DNA of 64,000 nt from JBGTFE01 sp049799955. Lineage in GTDB: Bacteria; Acidobacteriota; Blastocatellia; Pyrinomonadales; Pyrinomonadaceae. The notes beneath the pieces were generated by a model. It was not told the origin of the DNA. It made no database searches and was given only the letters and a program-made list of their open reading frames with translations. The translations under genes and the position numbers were made by a program. Positions within the stretch are counted from its first letter, which is position 1, and every line of letters starts with the position of its first letter. The stretch spans positions 1-64,000 of the forward strand of contig JBARIW010000065.1 of NCBI GenBank assembly GCA_049799955.1, written 5' to 3'. Of this stretch, positions 8,154 to 16,317 are shown piece after piece.

Positions 8154-9688
8154 CTTTTCTTTCGTCTCTGCAAACCTAACTTTTCCTCAAGCTCGCGCAG
8201 GCGTCCGGCAAGCCGTAAAACTTCTTTTTTGTTGGTTTTTTCGCCGTAACCGATGTTCTCGCACTGTCGCATCACTTCGTCAATCTCCCGAACGTCTTCC
8301 GACGGCAGGCGCTCGGCAATCAGACGCGCCAGCTCGCTTCGCGAAGTCGTAAAATTATCGACGCTGAAGGAACGCGCGGCGCGGCGGCGAAAATCCGTGT
8401 AGATATTTTCAATCGCCAAATCGTAGCCTTTCGTGCGCTGCTGAAGCTCAGCCATCGCCGCCACGTATTCGAGCTTTGAAAGACGATTCGGCTCGTCCGA
8501 CGGCAAAGCTCTGCCAAAGCGGCGGCTCTGCGAATAAAAAATCAGACCGATTAAAGCCACAAGCTGCAAAATAATCGGAATTACGGGCGTTCCGGTAAAA
8601 TATGCGAACAGTTGATTGTTTCCGCCGTAGCCCTGATGGTATTCGTCAAAGGCGATTAAGCCATCGGTCGAAGCAACGACGTTGACGGCGAGCTGCGCGT
8701 TATCGACAAGACTTAATCCGCTGTTTGCAACAATATACGGGTCGGTCAGAAAGACGATTTTGCCCTCGCCGTAAGGAAAATCGACGAGCAGATTTTTCCG
8801 GTCGTTCGCCAGATGCACGACCGGCGCGGTTTGCTCATCCGGTATGTCTTCTTTAGTAATAGTCTGCGGCGGAACTTTTACTACCGGCACATTCGTCGGC
8901 TTCGGAGTCGGCGGCAGTTTGATTACCTGATTATCTTTCGCCGTTTTGCCGTTTGTTTGTCTCGAAGGCGTCGGTTTGGCAGCGAGAGGCTCATCTTCCT
9001 GAAAATATTCTTCGTCGTCGTCAGCCGTTTCAGGCGTTTTTTTGGAAACCGGCGTCGCTTGCGAACTCGTTTTTTCTCCGATTACCGCTTTAGTTTTCGG
9101 CGCGGACTCGCCGGACAAGCGCGAAAATCTAACCGAAGACGCAAACCGCGAAGGCTGAACGGCGTTAATATTTATCGTATAAACGGTCGGCTGCGCGGGC
9201 TTTCCGGCAATTATCCGGTCGGTCATCTCCTTCTGGTCGGACGGCTCGACGCCGAAAGGCAGCTCATTGCGTTCGGGAACGGCGGAAATCGTCCAATTCG
9301 TCGTGGTTTTGATTAACCCGGCGGGCGGCTCGCGGTCGATAACGACTAATTTTCCGCCCATTGAAACCCAATCCAGAAGCCATCTTATCTCGTCTTCCTC
9401 AAACGCGCGCCGCAGGCTTCCGATAACGACAAACGTATTCGGCTTGTTTTTTCCGGCGACGAGCAGCGCGGAAGGCGGCTCCTGCCAGCGCGTAACGCGT
9501 CTGCCCGTTTCCGCCAGCAAATCGTAGAACGCGCGCGTGCCGGTCGTGCCCGTGTTATAAGTCGAACGATTCGGCGAAACCTCGCTGTCCGGCAGCTTTT
9601 CGCGCTTGACGAAAGACACGGCATTCAGCCCGACTAAAAGTATAATCAGGATGATTAGCGCTAAAAATATGACGAGACGCTCTTTCAT
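8138..9688 (-). CDS. DUF4350 domain membrane protein
   Basis: The 516-residue product has an N-terminal membrane helix (VIFLALIILIILLVGLNAV), then an extracytoplasmic domain with NTGTTGTRAFYDLLAETG, the classic DUF4350 start. A low-complexity stretch rich in Pro, Lys and Thr lies at about 190-290. A second helix (PVIPIILQLVALIGLIFYS) is near 375-395, and a charged C-terminal cytoplasmic region follows. DUF4350 proteins are found with DUF4129 and MoxR genes; their exact role is unknown. The last residues (RRSEK) and the stop codon are encoded inside a heptad-repeat arm, and the start codon abuts the next repeat at 9687. Confidence 0.85.
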   Translation of the reverse strand: MKERLVIFLALIILIILLVGLNAVSFVKREKLPDSEVSPNRSTYNTGTTGTRAFYDLLAETGRRVTRWQEPPSALLVAGKNKPNTFVVIGSLRRAFEEDEIRWLLDWVSMGGKLVVIDREPPAGLIKTTTNWTISAVPERNELPFGVEPSDQKEMTDRIIAGKPAQPTVYTININAVQPSRFASSVRFSRLSGESAPKTKAVIGEKTSSQATPVSKKTPETADDDEEYFQEDEPLAAKPTPSRQTNGKTAKDNQVIKLPPTPKPTNVPVVKVPPQTITKEDIPDEQTAPVVHLANDRKNLLVDFPYGEGKIVFLTDPYIVANSGLSLVDNAQLAVNVVASTDGLIAFDEYHQGYGGNNQLFAYFTGTPVIPIILQLVALIGLIFYSQSRRFGRALPSDEPNRLSKLEYVAAMAELQQRTKGYDLAIENIYTDFRRRAARSFSVDNFTTSRSELARLIAERLPSEDVREIDEVMRQCENIGYGEKTNKKEVLRLAGRLRELEEKLGLQRRKKRRSEK

Positions 9689-9752
9689 TTATCATTTATC
9701 ATTTATCATTTATCGTTCCGCTTTTTGGTCAATGATAAATGATAAATGTTCA
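9687..9752. repeat. Heptad-repeat hairpin, unit atttatc; spans DUF4350 start and DUF4129 stop
   Basis: Four tandem atttatc units (9687-9714) face gataaat copies (9733-9747). The first unit overlaps the DUF4350 start codon, and the DUF4129 stop codon lies at the outer edge of the other arm. Confidence 0.9.
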
Positions 9753-10841
9753 ATGGTTTGTGCTTACTGCTTTCCGGTAACCGTTTCTAAATTCTTCCCA
9801 ATCTTTTTGTTCCGCTTCTTCAAAGCCGTACCAATGGCGCTCGAAATTCGAGGTTAAACCGCTCATATTTTCGTAAAGCTCGCGTTTTTTGCGAACGTCG
9901 CGCAGGTAATCGCGGTTGGTTTTGTGGCGCGAAAGTCCGATGACTTTGCGGTCGCTTAGCTCGCAGAGAAGCGCGATGTAGCCTTTGCGAATCGCGCCGC
10001 GCATATTGCCGCCGCGCGCAAGAAGCTCGGCTTCGGAGAAAAGATTGTCCGCCGTTTCGTCCGCCGCAATCCGCTCGCCGAGGATAACGCGGTCTTTTTT
10101 CTCTCGCTTTTCCCGCCGCCTGAACCGCGAGGCGAGAAACGGCGCAAAGCGATAAATCAAAAAGCCGATTAAGCCGAGAATTACGGCGTAAAGCACTATC
10201 TGCATGACGAGCGAAACGGATTGAAAACCTGCCGCTGACGGATTGATATTCGGAGTCGGAGCTTCACTTCTAAACCAACCGGCGATTTTGTCCAGAAGCC
10301 GCTCGATAAAGCTTTTTTCCTTTTCCGGCGGTTTTCGATATTCCTCGCGGCTGAGTATTTCTCCGAGCTTGCGCTTGTCCTCGTCCTTCGTGCGGTTTGA
10401 AGCGGAAGGATTTTCAAGCTCGTCCAGCTTTTGTCCGATTGAAGCGAGACGCTCGCTGATTTCGGTCAAAATCGCCTCGCGCTTTGCCGTTGCGTTTTCA
10501 TTTTCGTATTCGTTCAGCTTGTCCTGAAGCCATTTGTTATTCGTCTCGACATTCGCGCCTTTCCATTCGACCTTTTCAGTCGCGGGCAGACTCAGGCGAA
10601 GCTCCGCAAGCGTTTCCCGCTCGCTCGCCGCACGCTTCGCGGCAGACGTATCTTCTTCATCGATATACAATAAACCGGCAACCAGCACCTGCGCGACATC
10701 GATTTTTTTGCGATATTCCGCCAGAGTCGCGGCGCAGATTGCCAGAGGCAAAACGAGAAACAGAAACAAAAGAGAAAAGGAGAAAAGGAGAAAAGGAGAT
10801 GCGGAGACGCGGAAACGCGGAGATTGCCGAATTTTGGGCAC
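9750..10841 (-). CDS. DUF4129 domain membrane protein
   Basis: The product has an N-terminal hydrophobic signal or anchor (LLFSFSLLFLFLVLPLAIC), a long charged extracytoplasmic region, a membrane helix near the middle (MQIVLYAVILGLIGFLIY) and a C-terminal domain with ARGGNMRGAIRKGYIALL and RHKTNRDYLRDVR, typical of DUF4129. I choose GTG 10841 because AAAGGAGG lies seven bases before it. The in-frame TTG 10907 overlaps the upstream stop and would add a Lys/Arg/Glu stretch wholly made of repeat. The ribosome site and first codons lie in the repeat at 10771-10898. Clustered with DUF4350. Confidence 0.8.
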   Translation of the reverse strand: MPKIRQSPRFRVSASPFLLFSFSLLFLFLVLPLAICAATLAEYRKKIDVAQVLVAGLLYIDEEDTSAAKRAASERETLAELRLSLPATEKVEWKGANVETNNKWLQDKLNEYENENATAKREAILTEISERLASIGQKLDELENPSASNRTKDEDKRKLGEILSREEYRKPPEKEKSFIERLLDKIAGWFRSEAPTPNINPSAAGFQSVSLVMQIVLYAVILGLIGFLIYRFAPFLASRFRRREKREKKDRVILGERIAADETADNLFSEAELLARGGNMRGAIRKGYIALLCELSDRKVIGLSRHKTNRDYLRDVRKKRELYENMSGLTSNFERHWYGFEEAEQKDWEEFRNGYRKAVSTNH

Positions 10842-10898
10842 GATTCTTCCTCCTTTTCTCCTCATCTCCTTTTCTCCCTTTCTCTTCATCTTCTCTTC
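10771..10898. repeat. Tandem-unit hairpin (ggagaaaa and gcggagac units) overlapping a gene start
   Basis: The left arm (10771-10823) has ggagaaaa copies and then gcggagac-like copies. The right arm (10846-10898) has complementary ctccttttc copies. Read on the minus strand the right arm gives the AAAGGAGG before GTG 10841, and the left arm codes for residues about 5-22 of the DUF4129 protein. Confidence 0.8.
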
Positions 10899-10903
10899 AT
10901 CCT

Positions 10904-11995
10904 TCAATTTAACCCGAGCGGCGACATCGAATCGCGCTTCGGCGGTTTGCGCGCCTGATTCGGCAAAGCCTGTTGTGCCAGCGCGGGCTGCAAGGGATTA
11001 ATGTAAGTTTGCGGCACGGCGGGAATTTCGCCCAGGCTGCGCGCCGCCATCAATTCTATATCGTAGCCTTCGTGCCGCACGCGCTCGTCGATATACAAAA
11101 GGCATAAGCCAATCATCCAGACCGGCATCAAAAGTATAAAGCTCGCCTGTGAGATAACCTGATTGGCAATCTGATACCACGCCGGAATCGCGTCTTCATC
11201 GGCGGCAAAAAACACGACGCCGTCCATCCATGCGTAAATATTGAGCGGAATATAGAAAAGCAAAAGCGCCGAATAAGTGGCGACCAGAGTAAAAACAAAC
11301 AGCGCGGCAAAGCGTTTGACATTTCCGCTCGCCAGATTTGTGCTTCGCCCGATTGCCGCGAAAACGCCCTGACCTTCGACGAGCATCACCTGCGGAACAT
11401 ACGCAAGGCGCGAAGCTATCAAAAAGAAAAGCCAGCCAGCCAGAAAGGCGATTCCCGCGCCCAGAACAATCGATACGACAATTATTAAAAACGGCGAAAA
11501 GCTAAAAGCGGCGGCAGCGACGGCGATGGCTAAAACCGCGATGACAAACGCGAATATTAAAATCATATAGCCGATGAAGCTAAGCAGAACCGTGATAATC
11601 GCCGAAGCCGCAATCAGACCGAAAACTCTTTTTCGCGCGTTTTTGTACGTTTCCCGAAAGGTTACGGGCTCGCCGAAAAGCAGGTGCCGGACAAAATTTC
11701 TCGAAGCGCCGCCCATCACCGTCATCACCGCAATCGATTCGACAAACCAGATAAAAAGATTGCCGACCCACAAAAAGAGATAATAGACGACTATCTCATC
11801 TTCGCTGCGGTGCGCGCTCGCCGAAAAAAGCCCGCGCCCGAGCGTCGTCCAGACAATGGAAATTATAGTTCCGACCAGAATCGGCGGCGCGGAAATCCAC
11901 ACGAAAGTCCAGAAATTTTGGCGGTAAAACCTGACGGCTCGGTCAATCAAATCTCCGGCACCGAGCGGCGTAAGCGATAGATGAGTGTTATCCAT
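10904..11995 (-). CDS. Multi-pass membrane protein, DUF4129-cluster partner
   Basis: The 363-residue product has roughly six membrane helices after the start MDNTHLSLTPLGAGDLIDRAVRFYRQNFWTF. This opening resembles membrane domains linked to glycerophosphodiester phosphodiesterases and DUF7544-like proteins, where the phrase on setting the membrane protein's fold precedes helices. The C-terminal tail is Pro- and Gln-rich and cytoplasmic. ATG 11995 is chosen over TTG 12022. Its stop overlaps a TTG in frame with the next gene, so translational coupling to DUF4129 is possible. Function unknown; position suggests an envelope role with DUF4129/DUF4350. Confidence 0.65.
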   Translation of the reverse strand: MDNTHLSLTPLGAGDLIDRAVRFYRQNFWTFVWISAPPILVGTIISIVWTTLGRGLFSASAHRSEDEIVVYYLFLWVGNLFIWFVESIAVMTVMGGASRNFVRHLLFGEPVTFRETYKNARKRVFGLIAASAIITVLLSFIGYMILIFAFVIAVLAIAVAAAAFSFSPFLIIVVSIVLGAGIAFLAGWLFFLIASRLAYVPQVMLVEGQGVFAAIGRSTNLASGNVKRFAALFVFTLVATYSALLLFYIPLNIYAWMDGVVFFAADEDAIPAWYQIANQVISQASFILLMPVWMIGLCLLYIDERVRHEGYDIELMAARSLGEIPAVPQTYINPLQPALAQQALPNQARKPPKRDSMSPLGLN

Positions 11996-12040
11996 AAACG
12001 AAAATCCGGCGTTTTTCGACAAAAATATCTTAGCATATTT

Positions 12041-12124
12041 TAAGATTTAAGATTTAAGATTCAAAATTCAAAATTGAAGGACAAAATCTTAAATCTTGAA
12101 TCTTGAATCTTGAATCTTGAATTG
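12041..12124. repeat. Heptad-repeat hairpin, units aagattt/aagattc
   Basis: The left arm reads taagatttaagatttaagatt and continues as caaaattcaaaatt. The right arm has four tandem tcttgaa copies. TAA and TGA recur in the units. It lies between the regulator at 12135 and the membrane gene at 11995. Confidence 0.88.
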
Positions 12125-12134
12125 CCAAACGCTC

Positions 12135-13544
12135 TTAAATTCGCGGCAAAATATTATAAGTTTTGATTTTCGAGTTCAAAGTCGTCGCGTTTAAGCCTAA
12201 GAGCCGCGCGGCGCGCGATTGATGCCCGCCGGTTTGCTCCAGCGAACGGCGAATCAAATCGATTTCAAAACGCCTTACTTCGTCGTAAAAATTTACGCCG
12301 CGCGAGATGTCGATGTCGTCGGAACTGCCTTCGGTGAGCTTTATCATCTCACGCGCAAGCTCGGGATTGCTGACTTCGGGACGCAGGCATTCGACCGTAA
12401 TTTCGTCGGTCGGCGCGATGACGACGGCGCGCTCGATGATATTTTCAAGCTCGCGGACGTTGCCCGGATAATAATAGCTCTCCAGTAAAGACAAAACTTC
12501 GGGCGAAAGATTTTCGCTGATTTCGCGCAGATTTTCCGCGTTATATTTCTGGATAAAATGCTTTGCGAGCGGCAGAATATCCTCGCGTCGCTCGCGCAGC
12601 GGCGGAAGCTCAATCGGGACGACCGAAAGGCGATAATATAAATCTTCGCGGAAAGTTCCGTTTCTGACGGCTTCCTTCAAATCCACATTCGTCGCGGCGA
12701 TAATGCGAACGTCAACCTTTGTCAGAGTCGTGTCGCCGATTGGCGTAAACTCGCGTTCCTGTATGACGCGAAGCAGGCGCACCTGAATTTCGGGGCGAAG
12801 GTCGCCGATTTCGTCTAAGAAAATCGAGCCGCCGTCGGCAACTTCAAACAAACCTTTTTTTGCGGCAACCGCGCCGGTAAATGCGCCTTTTGTGTGTCCG
12901 AAAAGCTCGGATTCGAGCAGTTCCGAAGGAATATTCGAGCAGTTGACGACGACGAACGGCATCTCGGCTCTCGGGCTTGATTCGTGAATCGATTTGGCGA
13001 GCATTTCCTTTCCCGTTCCCGATTCGCCCGTGATTAAAACGGTCGAGCGCGCCGGAGCGACACGTTCGACGAGGCGAAAAACGTTTTCCATTTTGTCCGA
13101 ACGCCCGATAATCGCGCCGCGCGAGACAGAACGCGCCATCGCCTGACGCAGAGATACGCGTTCTTCTTCCTTGCGTCTCGTTTTCACGCCTTTTCCAATC
13201 AGCGCGAGAATCTGCTCGTTTTGAAAAGGTTTGCGGATAATTCCGGTCGCGCCTTTTTCCCACGCCGAAATCGCCGTGTCGAAAGTCGCGTAAGCCGTAA
13301 TCATCAGGACGACCGCCTGCTCGTCCATTTTGACGATTTCCCGCAAAGTCGTCAGCCCGCCCATTCCGGGCATCGAAACGTCCATCAAAACCACATCGTA
13401 AGGCTTCTGCGTGTAGGCTTCGAGCGCTTCTTCGCCCGTTTTCGCCAAATCGACCTTGTAACCCGCGCCGGAAAGAATCGTTCCGAGCACGTCACGCATT
13501 ATCTCTTCATCGTCGCAAACTAAAATCGAACCTTTTTTCGCCAT
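12135..13544 (-). CDS. Sigma-54-dependent response regulator (NtrC type)
   Basis: The order is receiver, AAA+, Fis-type HTH over 469 residues. The receiver has the acidic pair at Asp11-Asp12 and the phospho-acceptor Asp55 in LMDVSMPG. The AAA+ domain has Walker A GESGTGKE (173-180) and the sigma-54 contact loop GAFTGA (220-225). The C-terminal helix-turn-helix reads QSRAARLLGLNATTLNSKIK. It should activate sigma-54 promoters after phosphorylation. No histidine kinase is next to it, so it is an orphan in this window; targets are unknown. A heptad hairpin lies downstream. Confidence 0.95.
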   Translation of the reverse strand: MAKKGSILVCDDEEIMRDVLGTILSGAGYKVDLAKTGEEALEAYTQKPYDVVLMDVSMPGMGGLTTLREIVKMDEQAVVLMITAYATFDTAISAWEKGATGIIRKPFQNEQILALIGKGVKTRRKEEERVSLRQAMARSVSRGAIIGRSDKMENVFRLVERVAPARSTVLITGESGTGKEMLAKSIHESSPRAEMPFVVVNCSNIPSELLESELFGHTKGAFTGAVAAKKGLFEVADGGSIFLDEIGDLRPEIQVRLLRVIQEREFTPIGDTTLTKVDVRIIAATNVDLKEAVRNGTFREDLYYRLSVVPIELPPLRERREDILPLAKHFIQKYNAENLREISENLSPEVLSLLESYYYPGNVRELENIIERAVVIAPTDEITVECLRPEVSNPELAREMIKLTEGSSDDIDISRGVNFYDEVRRFEIDLIRRSLEQTGGHQSRAARLLGLNATTLNSKIKTYNILPRI

Positions 13545-13579
13545 AAGTTACTCAATATACCAAATTTTAAGTAGATTTT

Positions 13580-13712
13580 TTAACGCGACAACGCAAAGAC
13601 GCGACGACGCAAAGGATTTAGATGTCAAAGGATTCGTTATTTTTGCCTTTCGGCTCTTAATTTTGATTTAATTTTCTTCGCGCGCTTGCGCCATCGCGTC
13701 TTTGCGCTAAAA
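13580..13712. repeat. Imperfect tandem-unit hairpin, acgcaaag/acgcgacg units
   Basis: Left copies such as cgcaaagacgcgacgacgc (13586-13612) face tcgcgtctttgcgc at about 13697-13711, with a 65-base loop. The units are about 8 bp. It lies between the divergent regulator and the DUF72 gene. Confidence 0.7.
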
Positions 13713-13726
13713 TTTTCCTGTCGATT

Positions 13727-14578
13727 ATGAAAAAATCCAAAATCCAAAATCTAAAATCCAAAATCCGCGCCGGCTGTCAGGGCTGGAACTACGCCGATTG
13801 GACGACAAAACCCGGCGGCGCGACGATTTTTTATCCTCGCGGGACGCGCAGCAGCGAAATGCTGGAAAAATACGCGGAGATTTTCGACACGATTGAAGTC
13901 GATTCGACATTTTACGCGATTCCGCCGCTTGCGACCATCGAAAACTGGTATAAAAAAACTCCTGAAAACTTCACGTTTTCGCTGAAGATGCCGCAGGAAA
14001 TCACGCACGAACACGCTTTGCGCCAAAAATCTTACCCGATTCTGGACGAATTCTGCGAGCGCGTTTTGGCGCTAAAGGAAAAGCTCGCGTCCGTTCTGAT
14101 TCAGCTTGCGCCGCAGTTTGAAGCGTCAAAGGAAAACGCGCAAAACCTGCGCGAATTTCTGGCGCGGCTGCCCGAAGAAATAAATTTCGCCGTCGAGTTT
14201 CGCGAGCGCGCGTGGCTGATTGACTGGACTTTTGAAGAATTGGAGAAAAACAAAGTCGCGCTCTGCCTGACGGAAGGAAGCTGGATTCCGCGCGAGCAGA
14301 TGTTTGCGGCAATCGAAAAACCGACGGCAAATTTTGCGTACGCTCGTTTTATGGGCGAGAGAGATTTAACGAGCTTCGATAAAATTTACCGCGCGCAGGA
14401 CACAAACCTGCAAATGTGGGCGGAAGAAATCGGGAAGATAAAAGCAAAGGAAATTTACGTTTATTTCAGCAATTTTTACGAAGGACACGCGCCTGCCAGC
14501 GTAAACAAATTAAAAGAATTATTCGGGCAAAAAACCGTTGACGCAAGCGCTCTTGAAAATCAAGGCTCGCTGTTTTAA
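13727..14578 (+). CDS. DUF72 domain protein (YecE-like)
   Basis: The 283-residue product belongs to the DUF72 family, TIM-barrel proteins of unknown biochemical role. Conserved blocks visible are IRAGCQGWNYADW, FYPRGTRSSEMLEKYA, FDTIEVDSTFYAIP, FAVEFRERAWL and the C-terminal IYVYFSNFYEGHAP. The first 13 residues (KKSKIQNLKSKI) are encoded by tandem aaatcca-like heptads, so the N-terminus is repeat-derived; the conserved part starts at IRAGCQGW. The stop codon TAA is the first triplet of the perfect inverted repeat at 14576-14642, shared with the convergent gene. It is likely a free cytoplasmic protein. Confidence 0.85.
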   Translation: MKKSKIQNLKSKIRAGCQGWNYADWTTKPGGATIFYPRGTRSSEMLEKYAEIFDTIEVDSTFYAIPPLATIENWYKKTPENFTFSLKMPQEITHEHALRQKSYPILDEFCERVLALKEKLASVLIQLAPQFEASKENAQNLREFLARLPEEINFAVEFRERAWLIDWTFEELEKNKVALCLTEGSWIPREQMFAAIEKPTANFAYARFMGERDLTSFDKIYRAQDTNLQMWAEEIGKIKAKEIYVYFSNFYEGHAPASVNKLKELFGQKTVDASALENQGSLF

Positions 14579-14642
14579 GTGAGAAGTGAGATGTGAGATA
14601 TGAAAAAAAAGATTTCAGTTCTCACATCTCACTTCTCACTTA
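14576..14642. repeat. Perfect 23-bp heptad hairpin containing both convergent stop codons
   Basis: Positions 14576-14598 and 14620-14642 are perfect reverse complements, with a 21-base loop. The unit is agtgaga-like. The left arm starts with the TAA stop of DUF72. The right arm, read on the minus strand, encodes the SEK end and TGA stop of the AI-2E transporter. Confidence 0.95.
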
Positions 14643-15801
14643 TTTCCATGTTTTCTTTCGGTTCAAGTAATCCGACGAAAAGTCCTTTGCTTCCGAGATG
14701 GTCGAGAACGTGTTTGTAGATGACGGTCAGAAGCGCGACAATCGGAATCGAAAGAAAAACGCCCGGAATGCCCGCAATCTGTTCGCCCGCGAGAACCGAA
14801 AGAATAATCGCCAAAGGATGCAGGTGAATGCCTTCGCGGACGATTCGCGGATAAAGAACGTAATCCTGCAAAATACGCAGAACAGCGAGGAAAATTGCTG
14901 TCGTAAGCGCCTGATAACCCGATTCGAAACCTGCCACGAAAGTTGCCAGAAGACCGATTGTAACCGGTCCTATCAATGGAATAAACTCGAAAACTCCGGC
15001 GAGAATTCCAAGCAGCAGAGCGTAGTTATTGCCGAGAGCGTAAAAACCGGCGGTGCAGATTAATCCGATGAGAAAACATGAAATCATCTGCGCGCGCGTG
15101 TAGGCGGCAAGCGTCGTGTTTATATCGAACAGAACCGATTCCATTCGCGCCCGCCAGCGTCCCGAAGGAAAAATCCTTAGAATTCCGACGCGAAACAAAT
15201 TTGCGTCCTTTAAGAAGAAAAATGCGAGTATCGGAACTAAAATCAGCCACGGCAGATAAGTCGCCACGACAATCGCGGTCGTTCCAATCAAACCGGCGAT
15301 ATATTCGCCGAACTCACTTATTTTTTCATTGATTTTCGTCTGAATATCGTCGGAAATGCGCATTCTGTCGAGGCGTTTGTTCAGATTGGAAATCTGCTCC
15401 TGAATCGAGGTCGAAGTAATGTTCGTCCCGAATGCTTTTGCCTGATTGCTGATTAAAGGCGTGGCGTAAGCGATAGCCAAGCCCAAAACGCTGAAAACCA
15501 GAATATACGAAACGCCGATTGCCAGCGAGCGCGGCATCAATTTGTCGAGACCTCTTTCCTTAAACGGGCGGCGAATCATCTTGACGAGCGGCTCAATCAG
15601 ATAGGCAAAGAAGATTGCCAGAACAATCATAAAGAAAAGATATGTGAGCGAGGCGAGAATCGTCTTGGCAAAATCGAAAATGGCAATCAGCACGAGCGTG
15701 ATGATGACGACACGCACGATTGAAAGAACCGAAGGCGTCGAAGGGTCGAGAAAAACCCGGCGGGCGGTTTGTTTCTTTTCGCGTGTTTCTTTTTCTGCCA
15801 C
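14629..15801 (-). CDS. AI-2E family transporter (PerM-like)
   Basis: The 390-residue membrane protein has about eight helices. The pattern of a charged N-terminus, four leading helices, a central extracytoplasmic segment (about 120-175) and the C-terminal motif EFIPLIGPVTIGLLATFVAG followed by YVLYPRIVREGIHLHPLAI is diagnostic of the family. Members are annotated as autoinducer-2 exporters, but most have unknown cargo. The last six residues (MEISEK) and stop lie in the heptad hairpin arm. The gene is convergent with DUF72. The lipoprotein gene at 15826 lies just upstream on the same strand. Confidence 0.9.
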   Translation of the reverse strand: MAEKETREKKQTARRVFLDPSTPSVLSIVRVVIITLVLIAIFDFAKTILASLTYLFFMIVLAIFFAYLIEPLVKMIRRPFKERGLDKLMPRSLAIGVSYILVFSVLGLAIAYATPLISNQAKAFGTNITSTSIQEQISNLNKRLDRMRISDDIQTKINEKISEFGEYIAGLIGTTAIVVATYLPWLILVPILAFFFLKDANLFRVGILRIFPSGRWRARMESVLFDINTTLAAYTRAQMISCFLIGLICTAGFYALGNNYALLLGILAGVFEFIPLIGPVTIGLLATFVAGFESGYQALTTAIFLAVLRILQDYVLYPRIVREGIHLHPLAIILSVLAGEQIAGIPGVFLSIPIVALLTVIYKHVLDHLGSKGLFVGLLEPKENMEISEK

Positions 15802-15825
15802 TTTTCTTCTCCTTAATTAGAGCGA

Positions 15826-16317
15826 TTATCGCTTGTTCACATTTTTCTGATTATTCGAATTTTTCGGCGATTGATTCGAATTACTCGCATTATTTGCGGG
15901 CTGCGGCTGCGGAATTCCGGGTTTCGAATAATCTTCGAAGATAAAACGCTTTTGCAGCGCCTCCACGTTTTCAAGCGAGAATGTGTAATTAGAACCGGCG
16001 ATAAAAACTTTTTCGTCAGCGGTCAAAACTCTGCGGTTGATGTCGGGCGAATTTGCCTTCAGATACTGCTTGTCTTCCTTATCGAAAACGCCGCCGTCCT
16101 TACGCTTTAGAACATAAATAATGTCAAAGCCCGCTTCCTGCATATCTTTTACTTCGCGCTGAACGTCGTTGAGCTTTTCCGCGACTTCTTCGACGGTCGC
16201 CGGTGTCGCCTTATTCACCATTGACGGCGCAGGCTCGCAGGCGGAATTCAGTAAAAGCAAAGCCGCAAGACAAAGCGCGACCGGAAAATGATTTCCTGCC
16301 TTGTTCGATTGAAACAT
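15826..16317 (-). CDS. Lipoprotein of unknown function
   Basis: The 163-residue product has a lipoprotein signal: a hydrophobic core and lipobox LLNSAC with Cys27 as the lipid anchor. The mature part contains a helical stretch (VEEVAEKLNDVQREVKDMQ) and ends in an Asn/Ser-rich tail (PANNASNSNQSPKNSNN). I do not recognise a family. It starts at the last base of the stop codon of the membrane protein upstream (TAATG), so the two are translationally coupled and probably act together at the envelope. Confidence 0.65.
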   Translation of the reverse strand: MFQSNKAGNHFPVALCLAALLLLNSACEPAPSMVNKATPATVEEVAEKLNDVQREVKDMQEAGFDIIYVLKRKDGGVFDKEDKQYLKANSPDINRRVLTADEKVFIAGSNYTFSLENVEALQKRFIFEDYSKPGIPQPQPANNASNSNQSPKNSNNQKNVNKR

